Assembly (NCBI GenBank): GCA_009839325.1
Contig: VXPW01000094.1
Location: 1 to 37,637, forward strand
DNA length: 37,637 nt
Source of the DNA: Rhodospirillales bacterium
GTDB taxonomy: Bacteria > Pseudomonadota > Alphaproteobacteria > TMED109
Direction of reading: 5' to 3'
The notes under the pieces were generated by a model that worked only from the letters and a program-made list of their open reading frames with translations, searched no databases and was not told where the DNA came from. The translations under genes and the position numbers were made by a program. This document shows, piece by piece, positions 24,556 to 34,683 of the stretch. Position 1 is the stretch's first letter. Each line of letters starts with the position of its first letter.

Positions 24556-26597
24556 GTGTCTGCAGTCATAAGGGCAAACGCATACACGAGTGCAACTTCG
24601 TCAAGGCGTGCGAACCGGCCGGCCGACCCTCCGTGTCCGGCCTCGAGATTGGTCCACAAGAGGACCGGCGCGGCCGAAGTCGTATGTTCCCGCAGCTTTG
24701 CTATCCACTTGGCTGGTTCCCAGTAGCCGACACGCGGGTCCGTTAGACCGGCGGTCGCAAGTACGGCCGGATACCGGCGTTCCGACACATTTGAGTAGGG
24801 ACAGTACGATCCGATTCGGGCCCGGGCCGCCTCATCGCGGATCGGGTCGCCCCATTCCGACCACTCCGGCGGAGTCAAGGGAAGCGTAGCGTCCAGCATG
24901 GTGTTTAGCACGTCAACGAACGGCACTTCCGCGATCACCCCGCCGAACAATTCGCTTTCCCTGTTTAGCGACGCCCCTACCAACAAGCCGCCCGCGCTGC
25001 CGCCATGCGCAATGATCCGGCCGCGGGCCGTGTACCCCTCCTGCACCAATGCCCGGCCCGCCGCAACGAAATCCGTGAAACTGTTTTCCTTGTGATCCAG
25101 CTTGCCGTCCAAGTACCATCGGTAGCCCAAATCCGTGCCGCCGCGAACATGCGCTATCGCGTATACGAAACCCCGGTCGAGCAGGCTGAAGCGGGTGTGG
25201 GCGAACGAGGCCGGCGTGGCGTGCCCGTATGCGCCATAGCCGTAGAGGAGGAGCGGCGTGCGGCCATCCAGCACCAGGTCTCGCCGATGCACCAGCGAAA
25301 TCGGCACCTCCACGCCGTCGTCGCTCCGCGCCGTCAGCCGCCTGGTAACGTATTGATCTGCGTCATGTCCGCCAGGAATGTGCTGCTCCTTTCGGAGCAC
25401 GGCCGTCCGCTCACGCAGATCGAAATCAAATGTCCTGCTTGGCGTCGTGAGGGAACTGTAGACGTAGCGAACCTCGCTACCCTCGTATTCCATTCCGCGC
25501 ACGAGCTGCAGGTTAAAGGCTTCCTCCCCGCCTGCATCGATCGTGTATTCGACCTCGTCGCGCAGATCGCGGACCACGATCCGGGGCAATCCGGCAACCC
25601 GCTCCACCCGGACAAGCCAGTCTTCGAATACCTGCATGTCGAGTATGTAAACACCGGCACAGTGCGGCACAACATTGTGCGGAACCGTGCGGTCCCCGTT
25701 CATGGGGACCTGAACGATCTTGAAATCCTCCGCCCCGCTGTCGTTCGTGAGAATGAGCAGCTGATCGCCGTGGTCGGACACCGTATAGCGCACGCCCTCT
25801 CGCCGGGACCATACCGGCACGGGTTCCGAAGCCGGCTGAGACGCATCGATCAAGTATGTCTCGGATGAATCAGCATGCTCGTGACAATCAATGCGGATGA
25901 AGCGCCCGCTTTCGGTCCGACTGACAGAGACAAACACCGCCGGAGACGGGCTGGTGAACACCGTGACGTCCGACTCGATGGAGTCGCCCAACCGGTGTCG
26001 ACGCACCTGCCACGGCCGATGCTGATCATCCAAGACCGTGTAGAACAGCTGCCGGGAATCGAGCGACCACGCGAGGTCACCCTGGGTCTCCGGCAAACGG
26101 TCGGCGAGTTCTGCTCTGCTCGGAAGCGCCAGGAACCGGACCTCGTACTTCTCCGAGCCCTTGCGATCGGCCGCGTAGGCCAGGGTTCCGTGGTCGGGCG
26201 AGTGTCGCACACCGCCAATCCTGAAGAAGTTGACCTCGGCTGCCTCTCGGTTCCCGTCCAGCAGGACCTCCTCGGTCGTGCCGCCTGCGGGAACCCGGCA
26301 GAGAATGGGGTACTCGCCGCCCTCTTCAAATCGCTGGTAGTAGGCGTACGCCCCGTCCGGGACCGGAACATCGGCATCCCTGTCCGGCACTCGCGCACGA
26401 AGCTCGCGCGCCAGGTCGTCCTTCAGTGCGTCGACGGGACGAAGCGTGGTCTCCGTCCGCCGGTTCTCCCGCTCGAGGTGGGCACGGATGCCGGGCTCCA
26501 AGGCGGCCGGGTCGCGCAGGACTGCTGGCCAGTCCGCGCATCGAAGCCAGGCGTGCGGGTCAGCCGATCGGGTCACAGCAGGCCACCGTCCATGCAA
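24552..26597 (-). CDS. ptrB: Oligopeptidase B / prolyl oligopeptidase family serine peptidase (S9A)
   Basis: The 681-residue product is an S9A peptidase that cleaves short peptides. An N-terminal beta-propeller (about 70-390) is followed by an alpha/beta-hydrolase domain with Ser534 in GGSAGG, Asp620 in LTDPRVGYW and His655 in AGHGGSAGR, the catalytic triad. The GGSAGGLL and PRVGYWEP segments favour oligopeptidase B (basic-residue specificity) over prolyl endopeptidase. The start is uncertain: an in-frame TAG directly precedes TTG 26597, and the next candidate is GTG 26576. The ATG at 26593 is in another frame. No signal peptide is seen, so it is probably cytoplasmic. Confidence 0.88.
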   Translation of the reverse strand: MHGRWPAVTRSADPHAWLRCADWPAVLRDPAALEPGIRAHLERENRRTETTLRPVDALKDDLARELRARVPDRDADVPVPDGAYAYYQRFEEGGEYPILCRVPAGGTTEEVLLDGNREAAEVNFFRIGGVRHSPDHGTLAYAADRKGSEKYEVRFLALPSRAELADRLPETQGDLAWSLDSRQLFYTVLDDQHRPWQVRRHRLGDSIESDVTVFTSPSPAVFVSVSRTESGRFIRIDCHEHADSSETYLIDASQPASEPVPVWSRREGVRYTVSDHGDQLLILTNDSGAEDFKIVQVPMNGDRTVPHNVVPHCAGVYILDMQVFEDWLVRVERVAGLPRIVVRDLRDEVEYTIDAGGEEAFNLQLVRGMEYEGSEVRYVYSSLTTPSRTFDFDLRERTAVLRKEQHIPGGHDADQYVTRRLTARSDDGVEVPISLVHRRDLVLDGRTPLLLYGYGAYGHATPASFAHTRFSLLDRGFVYAIAHVRGGTDLGYRWYLDGKLDHKENSFTDFVAAGRALVQEGYTARGRIIAHGGSAGGLLVGASLNRESELFGGVIAEVPFVDVLNTMLDATLPLTPPEWSEWGDPIRDEAARARIGSYCPYSNVSERRYPAVLATAGLTDPRVGYWEPAKWIAKLREHTTSAAPVLLWTNLEAGHGGSAGRFARLDEVALVYAFALMTADT

Positions 26598-26670
26598 CTA
26601 TTCTCGATCGCGACCGGCTCGATGCGCGCGCCGCCGCCGCTCGACCGCCAGCGCGGAACACACGCCGACA

Positions 26671-27018
26671 TCACAGAATTTCGAGTACCGACTCCGGCGG
26701 GCGGCCCACTCTAGCGCGCCCTCCGTGCAGCACGATCGGCCGCTCAATGAGGATCGGGTCCGCCACCATGGCCGCGATCAGGGCGCTGTCGTCGAGACCA
26801 GGATCAGAGAGATTGCACTCGCGGTAGACAGATTCCCGCTTGCGCATGAGATCTCGCGGCCCGATCCCGAGACGGCGAAGTATCTCTGCGAGCATCAGGG
26901 CATCCGGCGGCGTCTTCAGATATTCCACAATCTCGGGCTCGATCCCGTGCTCACGAAGCAGCGCGAGCGTCGCGCGGGACTTGCTACACTTGGGATTGTG
27001 GTAAATCACCGTGTCCAT
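26671..27018 (-). CDS. arsC: ArsC-family arsenate reductase (glutaredoxin type)
   Basis: The 115-residue product begins MDTVIYHNPKCSKSR with the catalytic Cys11 and carries the C-terminal ERPIVLHGGRARVGRPPE block, both typical of the ArsC/Spx fold that reduces arsenate to arsenite with glutaredoxin. It was started at ATG 27018, where homologues begin. No arsenite pump or ArsR regulator is adjacent, so arsenic resistance is not certain; many such proteins are stand-alone. It is the first gene of the minus-strand chain and is divergent from pgi. Confidence 0.9.
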   Translation of the reverse strand: MDTVIYHNPKCSKSRATLALLREHGIEPEIVEYLKTPPDALMLAEILRRLGIGPRDLMRKRESVYRECNLSDPGLDDSALIAAMVADPILIERPIVLHGGRARVGRPPESVLEIL

Positions 27019-27130
27019 CCTCAGTGCTCCGCAACTTGTTCGAGGGTGATGGCTGCGGTCTTGTATCACTCTGCACGCCTGCGGGGAATGGCACTTACCG
27101 GCCCCGGCAGACGCATCGGCTTACGGCGCG

Positions 27131-28528
27131 GTGCAGAGTGAGCAGGTCTTTGGCCCGACGGTGCCCGTGAACCGCGTCCCACTCTCCAGCCGAACCATCC
27201 CGGACGGGACGCGCACCGAACACCAGGACCTGTCCGACGCCGCCGGCATCAGCGCCGACCTGACGGCATGGTGCGATCATGCGGGCGGGCAAACGAAGCA
27301 CCGGCAAGCGGCCCGGCTCGCGCTCTCGCGGCTGGAAGAACGATACCGGGACGGTGGACTGCCGTTCCTGACGGCCCTGGACACCGGGCCCCCTTCCCGC
27401 GCCTATCTCGACATCGCGCGGCGGTTCTCCCGCGACGCCGATCTCGTGGTCCACGTCGGCTGCGGGGGATCCATGCACGCGGGCAAGGCATTCACCATGG
27501 CCACCGACGGGGGCAGTTCCGCACGACCCGACACCCGGCCTGTGATCACGTTTGCCGGCAGCATTAACCCGGATGAATGCGCGAAGCTGCGGGAAACACT
27601 GAACCACTTCGGCCAGGAACGAGTCTGTTGCGTCTTCGTCAGCAAGTCCGGTCGCACCACCGAGACGCTCGCCCATTTCGCGATGCTCCTCGACTGGTAC
27701 GGGGAGGCGTTGGCTTCCGAAGCGATCCGTCAGCGGACGGTCTGCCTGACTCAAGCTCGACCGTCGCCCCTCCGGACCCTCGCCGAAGCTCGTGGGGTCC
27801 CTGTACTGGACGTGCCTGCCGACGTGGGCGGCAGGTTCGCCGCGTTCACGGTGACCGGGCTCCTGCCAGCGGCGATCGGCCAAGACATCTCTGAGCATGA
27901 CGAGCCCGATGTCCTGGCGGGCGCAAGGGCCGTCCTGGCCCGCGCCTTTCCGAAAGAGGGTTTCAGTCCGGCGGCCCGGTCCGCCGCGGCCATGGCGGCC
28001 TTCCATGAGCGTCACGGGACGGCCACGCTAGTCACGCTCGCCTACGAACCGGCGATGGCGCCGCTGCAAACGTGGTACCGGCAACTGGTCGCGGAAAGCC
28101 TGGGGAAGGACAGTCAGGGCTTTACCCCCGTAACCGCGTGCGGCACCGACGATGAGCACAGCCAGATGCAGCTTTGGCTTGATGGACCGCCGGGGCAAAT
28201 GTTTACGTTGCTGCGTGCCCCGGCCGCGCTTGACCTCCGCATTCCCAAGGAGCCGCTCGGGTATCCCGACTGGTTTCCCAGCCGGCTTGCATCCCTTTGG
28301 AACGCGCATGCGGATGCCACCGGCGCGAGCCTGTCAGCTTCCGGCCGCCCCGTTCGTACCTTTACGTTGGCACGCCGGAGCCAGGCGGCTTACGGTGCCC
28401 TGATGGCGCATCTGATGATTGAAACCGTCCTCCTCGCAGACATTCTCGGAATTGATCCCTTCGGTCAGCCCGCCGTGGAGGGGACCAAGCAGCGCGTCAT
28501 CGAAATCCTGACCCGGGTCGAGCACTAA
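27131..28528 (+). CDS. pgi: Glucose-6-phosphate isomerase, short bacterial form
   Basis: The enzyme interconverts glucose-6-phosphate and fructose-6-phosphate. The 465-residue product is shorter than the ~550-residue E. coli enzyme. It has SIS-type sugar-phosphate sites in VGCGGSMHAGKAF (about 108-120) and SKSGRTTET (about 170-178), the DVGGRFAAFTVTGLLPA signature, TDDEHSQMQL with the catalytic His, and the C-terminal active-site Lys453 in AVEGTKQ. The start is uncertain: GTG 27131 is the longest, with no clear Shine-Dalgarno, and GTG 27161 or 27167 are alternatives. Its stop overlaps the mutL start by one base. Confidence 0.87.
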   Translation: MQSEQVFGPTVPVNRVPLSSRTIPDGTRTEHQDLSDAAGISADLTAWCDHAGGQTKHRQAARLALSRLEERYRDGGLPFLTALDTGPPSRAYLDIARRFSRDADLVVHVGCGGSMHAGKAFTMATDGGSSARPDTRPVITFAGSINPDECAKLRETLNHFGQERVCCVFVSKSGRTTETLAHFAMLLDWYGEALASEAIRQRTVCLTQARPSPLRTLAEARGVPVLDVPADVGGRFAAFTVTGLLPAAIGQDISEHDEPDVLAGARAVLARAFPKEGFSPAARSAAAMAAFHERHGTATLVTLAYEPAMAPLQTWYRQLVAESLGKDSQGFTPVTACGTDDEHSQMQLWLDGPPGQMFTLLRAPAALDLRIPKEPLGYPDWFPSRLASLWNAHADATGASLSASGRPVRTFTLARRSQAAYGALMAHLMIETVLLADILGIDPFGQPAVEGTKQRVIEILTRVEH

Positions 28529-30348
28529 TGCCGATCCGCCGGCTGCCTGAAGGAACGGTCAATCGAATCGCAGCCGGCGAGGTCGTCGAGCGCCCTGCAT
28601 CCGTCGTCAAGGAGTTGGTCGAAAACGCGCTTGACGCCGGCGCCAAGTCGATCTCCGTCGGTATTGCAAGCGGAGGAAAAACCGAGATCACCGTTATCGA
28701 CGACGGACATGGGATGGATGCGACTGACCTGGCTCTGGCCGTGGAGCGACACGCAACCTCAAAGCTCCCCGACGACAATCTGTTCGCCATCCCTACCCTG
28801 GGTTTCCGCGGTGAGGCGCTTCCCTCGATCGGTTCTGTCAGCCGGCTGACGGTGACGTCACGAGCCGATGGCGCCGAGGATGCTTTCGAGATCACGGTAG
28901 ACGCCGGATCCACTGGCACTGTGACGCCAGCCGCCAACCCGCGGGGTACCCGAGTCACGGTCGCCGACCTGTTCCGGGCCACTCCCGCACGGCTCAAGTT
29001 CCTGAAGTCCGACCGTGCAGAAGCGATGGCGGTATCCCAAACCATTCGCGAACTCGCGATGGCTCACCCGCGCACTGCCTTCAAGCTCCAGATCGACGGC
29101 CACACCCGACTCGATCTCCGGATGCCCGCGGCGCCCGACGGTGCCCGCGATCAGCGGCTGCGCGCAGTCATGGGTGACGCGTTCGCAGACAATGCCGTTG
29201 ACGTCAACTTCGAACGGGGAACCACCCGCGTCTCCGGTCTAGCGTCGCTGCCGACCGTCAACCGGGCCAACACCCGCGCGCAATACCTGTTCGTGAACGG
29301 GCGGGTAGTGCGGGACCGCGTCCTCTACGGCGCGCTCCGCGGCGCCTACCAAGGCCTGATCGCGCATGACCGCCAACCCATGGTCGCGCTCTACGTCGAC
29401 GTGGCGATGCGGGATGTGGACATCAACGTCCATCCCGCCAAGACGGAGGTCAGATTCCGCGACCCGCAAACGGTCCGGAGCGCCATCGTGGCAGGTATTC
29501 GGGCGGCGCTGCGCGAGGAGGGACCGCGACCCGCCACTACCATGACCGACCAGACGCTCCGGCGTGCGCGGGCCGCGCCGTGGCTGCATTTCGACCGTCC
29601 CTCCGAAGCACCGCCGGCGCCCGGCCTCCCATCCGCGCCACCGGGTCCTGATGCCCCGTCCGGGTTGCGCCCGGCGGGGAAGACGGAAGGCGTCCGCTAC
29701 GAACCAGCTGCGTCAAGCGCCGGGGACGTGCGATCCGAGACTGAAGCACCCTTGGCGGCCGTAACCGAGCCGCCATTGGGTCGCGCCCGAACACAACTCC
29801 ATCGCATGTTCATCGTGTCCGAGACGACCGACGGGCTCATCCTGGTTGACCAGCACGCCGCCCATGAGCGGATTGTTCTTGAAAGCATCAAGGCTTCTCT
29901 CGACAAGGGTGAACCGCAAAGCCAGATGCTGCTGACACCTGAGGTGGTGCGGCTCGAACCGGCGGCGGCGGAAATACTGAGCCACCGTGCCGAGGAGCTG
30001 CAATCGCTGGGCCTCGTGCTGGAGGCCAGCGGAGATGGGGCCATAGCCGTTCACGCGACCCCGGCGATCCTCGGTCATGTGGCCGTCGCCGACCTCCTGC
30101 AGGACCTGGCCGACGAACTGCTCGAGCACAGCACGGCAGGCACGCTCCGTGACCGGATCGAACAAGTGTGCTCAACGATGGCGTGTCACGGTTCGGTCCG
30201 GGCTGGTCGTGTCCTGACCGTCGAGGAAATGGATGCACTCCTGCGCGACATGGAGAAAACCCCGAACGCGGGGCAGTGCAACCACGGCAGGCCGACGTTT
30301 GTGGAACTAAAGCGGATGGATCTCGAGCGCCTGTTCGGGCGGCGTTGA
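28528..30348 (+). CDS. mutL: DNA mismatch repair protein MutL
   Basis: MutL links mismatch recognition by MutS to strand nicking and removal. The 606-residue product has the GHKL ATPase domain at the N-terminus (IAAGEVVERPASVVKELVEN at about 14-33, DDGHGMD, GFRGEAL), a Pro-rich linker (about 355-420) and a C-terminal dimerisation domain. The nicking-endonuclease motif DQHAAHERIVLE (from Asp441) and CNHGRP (from Cys584) are intact, as expected for bacteria without MutH. The start ATG overlaps the pgi stop (TAATG), so it is coupled to pgi. It ends 17 bases from the convergent folD. Confidence 0.94.
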   Translation: MPIRRLPEGTVNRIAAGEVVERPASVVKELVENALDAGAKSISVGIASGGKTEITVIDDGHGMDATDLALAVERHATSKLPDDNLFAIPTLGFRGEALPSIGSVSRLTVTSRADGAEDAFEITVDAGSTGTVTPAANPRGTRVTVADLFRATPARLKFLKSDRAEAMAVSQTIRELAMAHPRTAFKLQIDGHTRLDLRMPAAPDGARDQRLRAVMGDAFADNAVDVNFERGTTRVSGLASLPTVNRANTRAQYLFVNGRVVRDRVLYGALRGAYQGLIAHDRQPMVALYVDVAMRDVDINVHPAKTEVRFRDPQTVRSAIVAGIRAALREEGPRPATTMTDQTLRRARAAPWLHFDRPSEAPPAPGLPSAPPGPDAPSGLRPAGKTEGVRYEPAASSAGDVRSETEAPLAAVTEPPLGRARTQLHRMFIVSETTDGLILVDQHAAHERIVLESIKASLDKGEPQSQMLLTPEVVRLEPAAAEILSHRAEELQSLGLVLEASGDGAIAVHATPAILGHVAVADLLQDLADELLEHSTAGTLRDRIEQVCSTMACHGSVRAGRVLTVEEMDALLRDMEKTPNAGQCNHGRPTFVELKRMDLERLFGRR

Positions 30349-30365
30349 CACGTCGCGTCTCAACC

Positions 30366-31271
30366 TCACGCCTGCGCGGCTTCGTCCGCACGCCGCCGGT
30401 GAAAAAGCTCCACCGTGTTGTGCAGGAGGTAGGCGACGGTCATCGGCCCCACTCCCCCGGGCACGGGGGTGATCGCGCCAGCCACGTGCTGCGCCTCGTC
30501 GAAGGCAACATCGCCGACCAGTCTGCTGGCGCCACCACGCTCAATCCGATTGATCCCGACGTCGATCACGGTGGCTCCGGGCTGAATCCAGTCTCCCCGC
30601 ACCATCTCCGGGCGACCGGTCGCGGCCACGAGGACGTCCGCCTGCCGGCAGACCTCCGGAAGGCTGCGGGTACGCGAATGCGCCAAGGTGACCGTGCAGT
30701 TCTCGGCGGTGAGCAGCGCGGCCATCGGACGGCCCACGATGCTGCTCCGGCCCACGACCACGGCGTGCAGTCCGGCCAGTTTGCCGAGCCCTCCGCTGTC
30801 GTCATCGCCATGGGCATGTCGCAGGAGCGCGAGGCATCCGCGCGGGGTACACGGAACGGTCTCGGGCCTCCCGACAGCCAGAAGCCCGGCGTTCCGCGAA
30901 TGAAACCCGTCGACATCCTTGCCCGGCAGCACGGTGTCGAGAACGCGATGCGACGCGATATGTCCGGGGAGCGGCAGCTGTACGAGAATTGCATCCACGG
31001 TCTCGTCGCCGTTCAGCGCGTGGACGAGCTTGATCAGGTCGGCCTCGGTCGTATCTGCCGCCAGATGGTGTGCCGTCGAGCGGATTCCGCATTCGGCGGC
31101 CTGCCGGCGCTTGGTCCGAACGTAGGTCTCGCTCGCCGGATCATCGCCCACCAGAATCGCGGCGAGGCCGGGCGCGGCGCCGAAGTTCTCGGTGACCGCA
31201 GCCACATCGCCCGCCAGGCGTGCGCGCGTGCGCCGCGCCAGCTCCTTGCCGTCGATGATCATGGCCGACAT
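30366..31271 (-). CDS. folD: Methylenetetrahydrofolate dehydrogenase/cyclohydrolase
   Basis: FolD converts 5,10-methylene-THF to 10-formyl-THF in one-carbon metabolism. The 301-residue product shows [14 protein letters not shown] with the catalytic Lys, the VQLPLPGH and PGKDVDGFH signatures, the NADP-binding [17 protein letters not shown], and C-terminal [16 protein letters not shown]. The start is ATG 31271 (GAGG about nine bases upstream) or ATG 31262; an upstream extension is not supported. It is divergent from korA across a 138-base spacer. Confidence 0.94.
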   Translation of the reverse strand: MSAMIIDGKELARRTRARLAGDVAAVTENFGAAPGLAAILVGDDPASETYVRTKRRQAAECGIRSTAHHLAADTTEADLIKLVHALNGDETVDAILVQLPLPGHIASHRVLDTVLPGKDVDGFHSRNAGLLAVGRPETVPCTPRGCLALLRHAHGDDDSGGLGKLAGLHAVVVGRSSIVGRPMAALLTAENCTVTLAHSRTRSLPEVCRQADVLVAATGRPEMVRGDWIQPGATVIDVGINRIERGGASRLVGDVAFDEAQHVAGAITPVPGGVGPMTVAYLLHNTVELFHRRRADEAAQA

Positions 31272-31324
31272 GGACACAGCCTCGGGCGGAAGGCGGCGAC
31301 AGCGATGCGGGCGGCAATCACCCG

Positions 31325-31352
31325 TTGACGTGCCTGCGGGGCCGCATACTGT
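31325..31352 (+). promoter_or_regulatory. Possible promoter of the korAB operon
   Basis: TTGACG and TACTGT are separated by 16 bases in the folD-korA divergent spacer, about 58 bases before the annotated korA start. CTGTA and TACAG around a T-rich loop (31349-31366) overlap the -10. Confidence 0.35.
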
Positions 31353-31409
31353 ATCCTTTTTTACAGGCTTCCTCGACTGTCCCACCCCACACGCGGTTCC
31401 GCACCGCCG

Positions 31410-33290
31410 GTGCGCTTCCGCTTGAGAGAAACGACCCTGCAGCCTCCAGCCAACCTGACCCCGAGTACCGGCGGCGTCGTCGTCCGATTTGCCGGTGATT
31501 CCGGGGACGGCATTCAGCTATCCGGTATGCGTCTGACCATGGCCGCCGCCCTGGGCGGCAAGGGAGTTTCCACGCTGCCCGACTTTCCCGCGGAAATCCG
31601 GGCACCCGCCGGAACCACGTACGGGGTGTCCGCATTTCAATTGCGGGTGGGAGAGGGCGAGGTCCTCACTCCGGGCGACACGCCCGACGTGCTGGTTGCC
31701 TTCAATCCCGCCTCTCTCAAGACCAACCTCAGCGACCTGGACCGCAACGGTCTGCTCGTGGTCGATTCCGGCACGTTCACCGCGCGCTCTCTGAAGAAAG
31801 CGGGCTACGACGACAATCCGCTGGAGGCGGATACGCTGAACGGAGTTCGCACCCTCGCTCCCGACATCTCGCGGCACACCATCGATGCGGTCAAGGAGTT
31901 CGAACTCGGCCAGAAGGGATCGCTGCGCTGCCGCAACATGTGGGCCGTGGGCCTGACACTGTGGTTGCTGGATCGGGACACGTCCGAGGCCGAACACTGG
32001 ATTCGCAATCGCTTCGGCGACACGCCGGTCGGCAACGCGAACCTCGCGGCGTTGAAGGCCGGCCATGCCTACGGAGAGACCACCGAGGTGCCCGGCCTTG
32101 ATCTCCTGCAGACGCGCGAGACACCACACGACTGGGCACCGGGCGAGTACCGTACGATCACCGGTGCGGAGGCCCTGGCGTTTGGCCTTGCCGCGGCAGC
32201 GGAACGCACCGGCTTGGATATCGTGTTCTGCGCCTATCCGATTACGCCGGCGTCCACCTTGCTGCATCAACTGTCGGCCATGCGCCGCCGCAACGTCTTG
32301 ACGTTTCAGGCCGAGGACGAGATCGGCGCAGCCTGCGCCGCGATCGGAGCCTCCTACGGCGGGGCGCTTGGCGTCACGTCGAGCTCCGGACCGGGAATCT
32401 CTCTCAAGGCCGAAGCGCTCGGCCTCGCGGTCGCCGTGGAGCTGCCGCTCGTGGTAGTGAACTCCCAGCGCGCCGGGCCATCGACCGGCATGCCCACCAA
32501 GACGGAGCAGGCGGATCTGCTGCAGGCCTTGTACGGTCGGCACGGCGAAGCCCCGCTGGTGGTGCTGGCCCCCAGGAGCCCGAGCGACTGTTACACGACG
32601 GCCATCGAGGCCGCCGGCATCGCCGTCCGGCACATGACGCCGGTGATGATCCTTTCGGACGCGTTCATTGCGAGCACCTCTGAACCCTGGCGCCTGCCGG
32701 AGCCCGTGATTCCGGGTGCCGAAGCGGCTGAGTTTCGGACCGACCCGGAACACTACGAGCCCTTTGCCCGCGATCCCGACACGTTGGCCCGCGCCTGGGT
32801 CAAGCCCGGCACGCCCGGTCTCGAGCATCGAATCGGCGGGCTCGAAAAGAGCGCCGGAAGCGGTGGCATCTCCTACGACCCCGACAACCACCAGGTCATG
32901 AACGACGCCCGTATCGCCAAGGTTGCCCGGGTCGCGTGTGCGCTGCCGCCGGCAGCGGCGGACGGCCCCGAAGACGCGTCGCTGTGCGTCGTGACATGGG
33001 GATCCACGTTCGGAGTTGCGCGGGAGGCACTTGCCCACTGCCGGGCCACGGGAACCGTGGCCGCGCATATCCACTTGCGCCACCTGCACCCCCTGCCGGC
33101 GAATCTCGGTGACTTGCTGGCGTCCTACCGGAAAGTCCTGGTGCCCGAGGTCAACTCCGGGCAGCTCGTGCGCGTGCTCCGGGACCGCTTCCTGGTCGAT
33201 GCCGAAAGCCTCCCCAAGGTAACCGGGAAGCCGTTTCGGGTCGATGAGCTGGTCGGTGCGATCGAAAGCCGGGCGAAGATCGTTTCATGA
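31410..33290 (+). CDS. korA: 2-oxoacid:acceptor oxidoreductase subunit alpha (KorA-type, gamma-alpha fusion)
   Basis: The 626-residue subunit fuses the gamma domain (about 22-210, [17 protein letters not shown] at the start) to the alpha pyrimidine-binding domain (about 235-460, [48 protein letters not shown]) and a C-terminal swivel region. With KorB it oxidatively decarboxylates a 2-oxoacid, most likely 2-oxoglutarate, passing electrons to ferredoxin. The start is unsure: GTG 31410 is the longest option and TTG 31422 is another; neither has a strong Shine-Dalgarno. Its stop overlaps the korB ATG (ATGA). FdxA, encoded about 3 kb downstream, is a plausible acceptor. Confidence 0.92.
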   Translation: MRFRLRETTLQPPANLTPSTGGVVVRFAGDSGDGIQLSGMRLTMAAALGGKGVSTLPDFPAEIRAPAGTTYGVSAFQLRVGEGEVLTPGDTPDVLVAFNPASLKTNLSDLDRNGLLVVDSGTFTARSLKKAGYDDNPLEADTLNGVRTLAPDISRHTIDAVKEFELGQKGSLRCRNMWAVGLTLWLLDRDTSEAEHWIRNRFGDTPVGNANLAALKAGHAYGETTEVPGLDLLQTRETPHDWAPGEYRTITGAEALAFGLAAAAERTGLDIVFCAYPITPASTLLHQLSAMRRRNVLTFQAEDEIGAACAAIGASYGGALGVTSSSGPGISLKAEALGLAVAVELPLVVVNSQRAGPSTGMPTKTEQADLLQALYGRHGEAPLVVLAPRSPSDCYTTAIEAAGIAVRHMTPVMILSDAFIASTSEPWRLPEPVIPGAEAAEFRTDPEHYEPFARDPDTLARAWVKPGTPGLEHRIGGLEKSAGSGGISYDPDNHQVMNDARIAKVARVACALPPAAADGPEDASLCVVTWGSTFGVAREALAHCRATGTVAAHIHLRHLHPLPANLGDLLASYRKVLVPEVNSGQLVRVLRDRFLVDAESLPKVTGKPFRVDELVGAIESRAKIVS

Positions 33291-34291
33291 ACGCTCCGGT
33301 TCGAGTTGCACGGGATTACGAATCCGGACAGGAAGTTCGCTGGTGTCCGGGTTGCGGTGACTACGCGATCTTGCGGGCAGTGCAGAAGACGCTCGCAGAA
33401 CTCGACGCGGACCCGTCGAACACTGTCTTTGTCTCCGGTATCGGCTGCGCGGCGCGGCTTCCGTACTATCTCGCGACGTACGGTTTTCACACCATTCATG
33501 GCCGGGCACCGGCGATCGCGACCGGCCTCAAGCTGGCCAATCCGGAACTCGATGTCTGGCTGGTGACGGGCGACGGTGACGGCCTTTCGATCGGTGCCGG
33601 TCACCTGATGCACCTGCTGCGCCGCAATCTCAACTGCCAGGTCCTGCTGTTCAACAACGAAGCCTACGGGCTGACCAAGGGGCAGTACTCGCCCACGTCG
33701 CGAATCGGAACCGTGACGCCCTCCTCCCCTGCGGGCTCCGTCGGCGACCCCGTGTCCGCCTGCCGATTCGCGCTGGGCAGCGGAGCGCGGTTCGTCGCCC
33801 GCGGTATCGATACGCGCATCGCCGAACTGCAGGCAACGCTCAGCGCGGCCCATGCGTTTTCCGGAACTGCGTTCGTGGAAATTCTGCAGAACTGCATCGT
33901 CTACAACGACGGGGTCTTCGCCGACTTCACGGAGCGTTCGGTCGCGGTGGAACGCCAGCTTCACGTCGTCCACGGGGAGCCGCTGCGCTTTGGCCCGGAC
34001 CTGAACCGAGGGCTGATCCTGGATCGCGACGCGTTCGCGCTCCGAGCCGTGTCGGTCGGTGCGGATGGCGTGCCGGAAGAGGAAGTTCTCGTCCACGACC
34101 AATCGAACCGGGCCCTCGCCACGCTCCTCGCCACCATGGAAGGCCCGGATCTGCCCTTGGCCGTCGGCGTCCTGTTTGCCGAGGAAGGGCCGGTCTTTGA
34201 AGCGGAAGTCCGAGATCAAGTGGAGGAGCGCGGCCAACTTCCCCTGTCCGACCTGTTGCGTCGAACTTCAACCTGGAAAGTCTCGCCCTGA
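33287..34291 (+). CDS. korB: 2-oxoacid:ferredoxin oxidoreductase subunit beta (KorB-type)
   Basis: The 334-residue beta subunit binds thiamine pyrophosphate and a [4Fe-4S] cluster. Cysteines 20 and 23 (WCPGCGDY), 54 (GIGCAAR) and 203 (NCIVYND) can ligate the cluster. The TPP/Mg2+ motif GDGDGLSIGAGH starts at about 95 and continues to the Asn pair near 123. The LTKGQYSPTS stretch is typical of this group. ATG 33287 overlaps the korA stop; its TGA overlaps the next start (TGATG). Confidence 0.93.
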   Translation: MNAPVRVARDYESGQEVRWCPGCGDYAILRAVQKTLAELDADPSNTVFVSGIGCAARLPYYLATYGFHTIHGRAPAIATGLKLANPELDVWLVTGDGDGLSIGAGHLMHLLRRNLNCQVLLFNNEAYGLTKGQYSPTSRIGTVTPSSPAGSVGDPVSACRFALGSGARFVARGIDTRIAELQATLSAAHAFSGTAFVEILQNCIVYNDGVFADFTERSVAVERQLHVVHGEPLRFGPDLNRGLILDRDAFALRAVSVGADGVPEEEVLVHDQSNRALATLLATMEGPDLPLAVGVLFAEEGPVFEAEVRDQVEERGQLPLSDLLRRTSTWKVSP

Positions 34292-34683
34292 TGTGTCATC
34301 GACGACTGCCAGCAATCCTTGTCGTATCGCTGCTGGCCCTGGGCCTCGTCAGCCCCGCCCAAGCGGACCCGACTCCACAGCTCATCGAGGTCTTCAAGCG
34401 GAGCATGCTGAGTTGGAGCATCGATTACGACACGCTGCGGCCCAATCGCGCGGGTGCTGCCTGCATTCCCTGGGATTCGCTGGACGAAGCGTTCCTGGAC
34501 GAGGGGATTTTCGAGGCCCTGGGCTACGCCTGGCAGGTGGCTGGCGAACCCGTTGCCGCCCGAGCGGCGATGGAGGGCTGCGAACGGATGCGGCGTGGCA
34601 ACCAACTGGGCAAGACTTGTACCTGCGAATTGCTGCTCTATAACGATGACGTACGTCTGGTTTTGCCCGAGGCAGCAGAGTGA
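34291..34683 (+). CDS. Small exported protein with four cysteines, function unknown
   Basis: I do not recognise a family. The 130-residue product has a clear signal peptide (basic start MCHRR, hydrophobic core about 7-20, cleavage after AQA near 25). The mature part of about 105 residues has cysteines at 58, 97, 110 and 112, enough for two disulfides or a metal site. It starts within the korB stop (TGATG), and its stop overlaps the tldE start (GTGA), so it is translated between an iron-sulfur enzyme and a maturation protease. The tight coupling suggests a real, expressed gene. Confidence 0.72.
   Translation: MCHRRLPAILVVSLLALGLVSPAQADPTPQLIEVFKRSMLSWSIDYDTLRPNRAGAACIPWDSLDEAFLDEGIFEALGYAWQVAGEPVAARAAMEGCERMRRGNQLGKTCTCELLLYNDDVRLVLPEAAE

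Noticed and set aside
26591-26593. ATG proposed as the ptrB start
   Set aside because: It is in a different frame from the peptidase. The in-frame choices are TTG 26597 and GTG 26576.
27095-28015. A 306-codon minus-strand frame over pgi
   Set aside because: It is antisense to clear Pgi motifs and Arg/Gly-rich; the pgi frame explains the codon pattern.
31518-33089. A 523-codon open frame antisense to korA
   Set aside because: korA has clear family motifs across the whole interval. The antisense frame is Arg/Gly/His-rich with no domain and no initiation signal.
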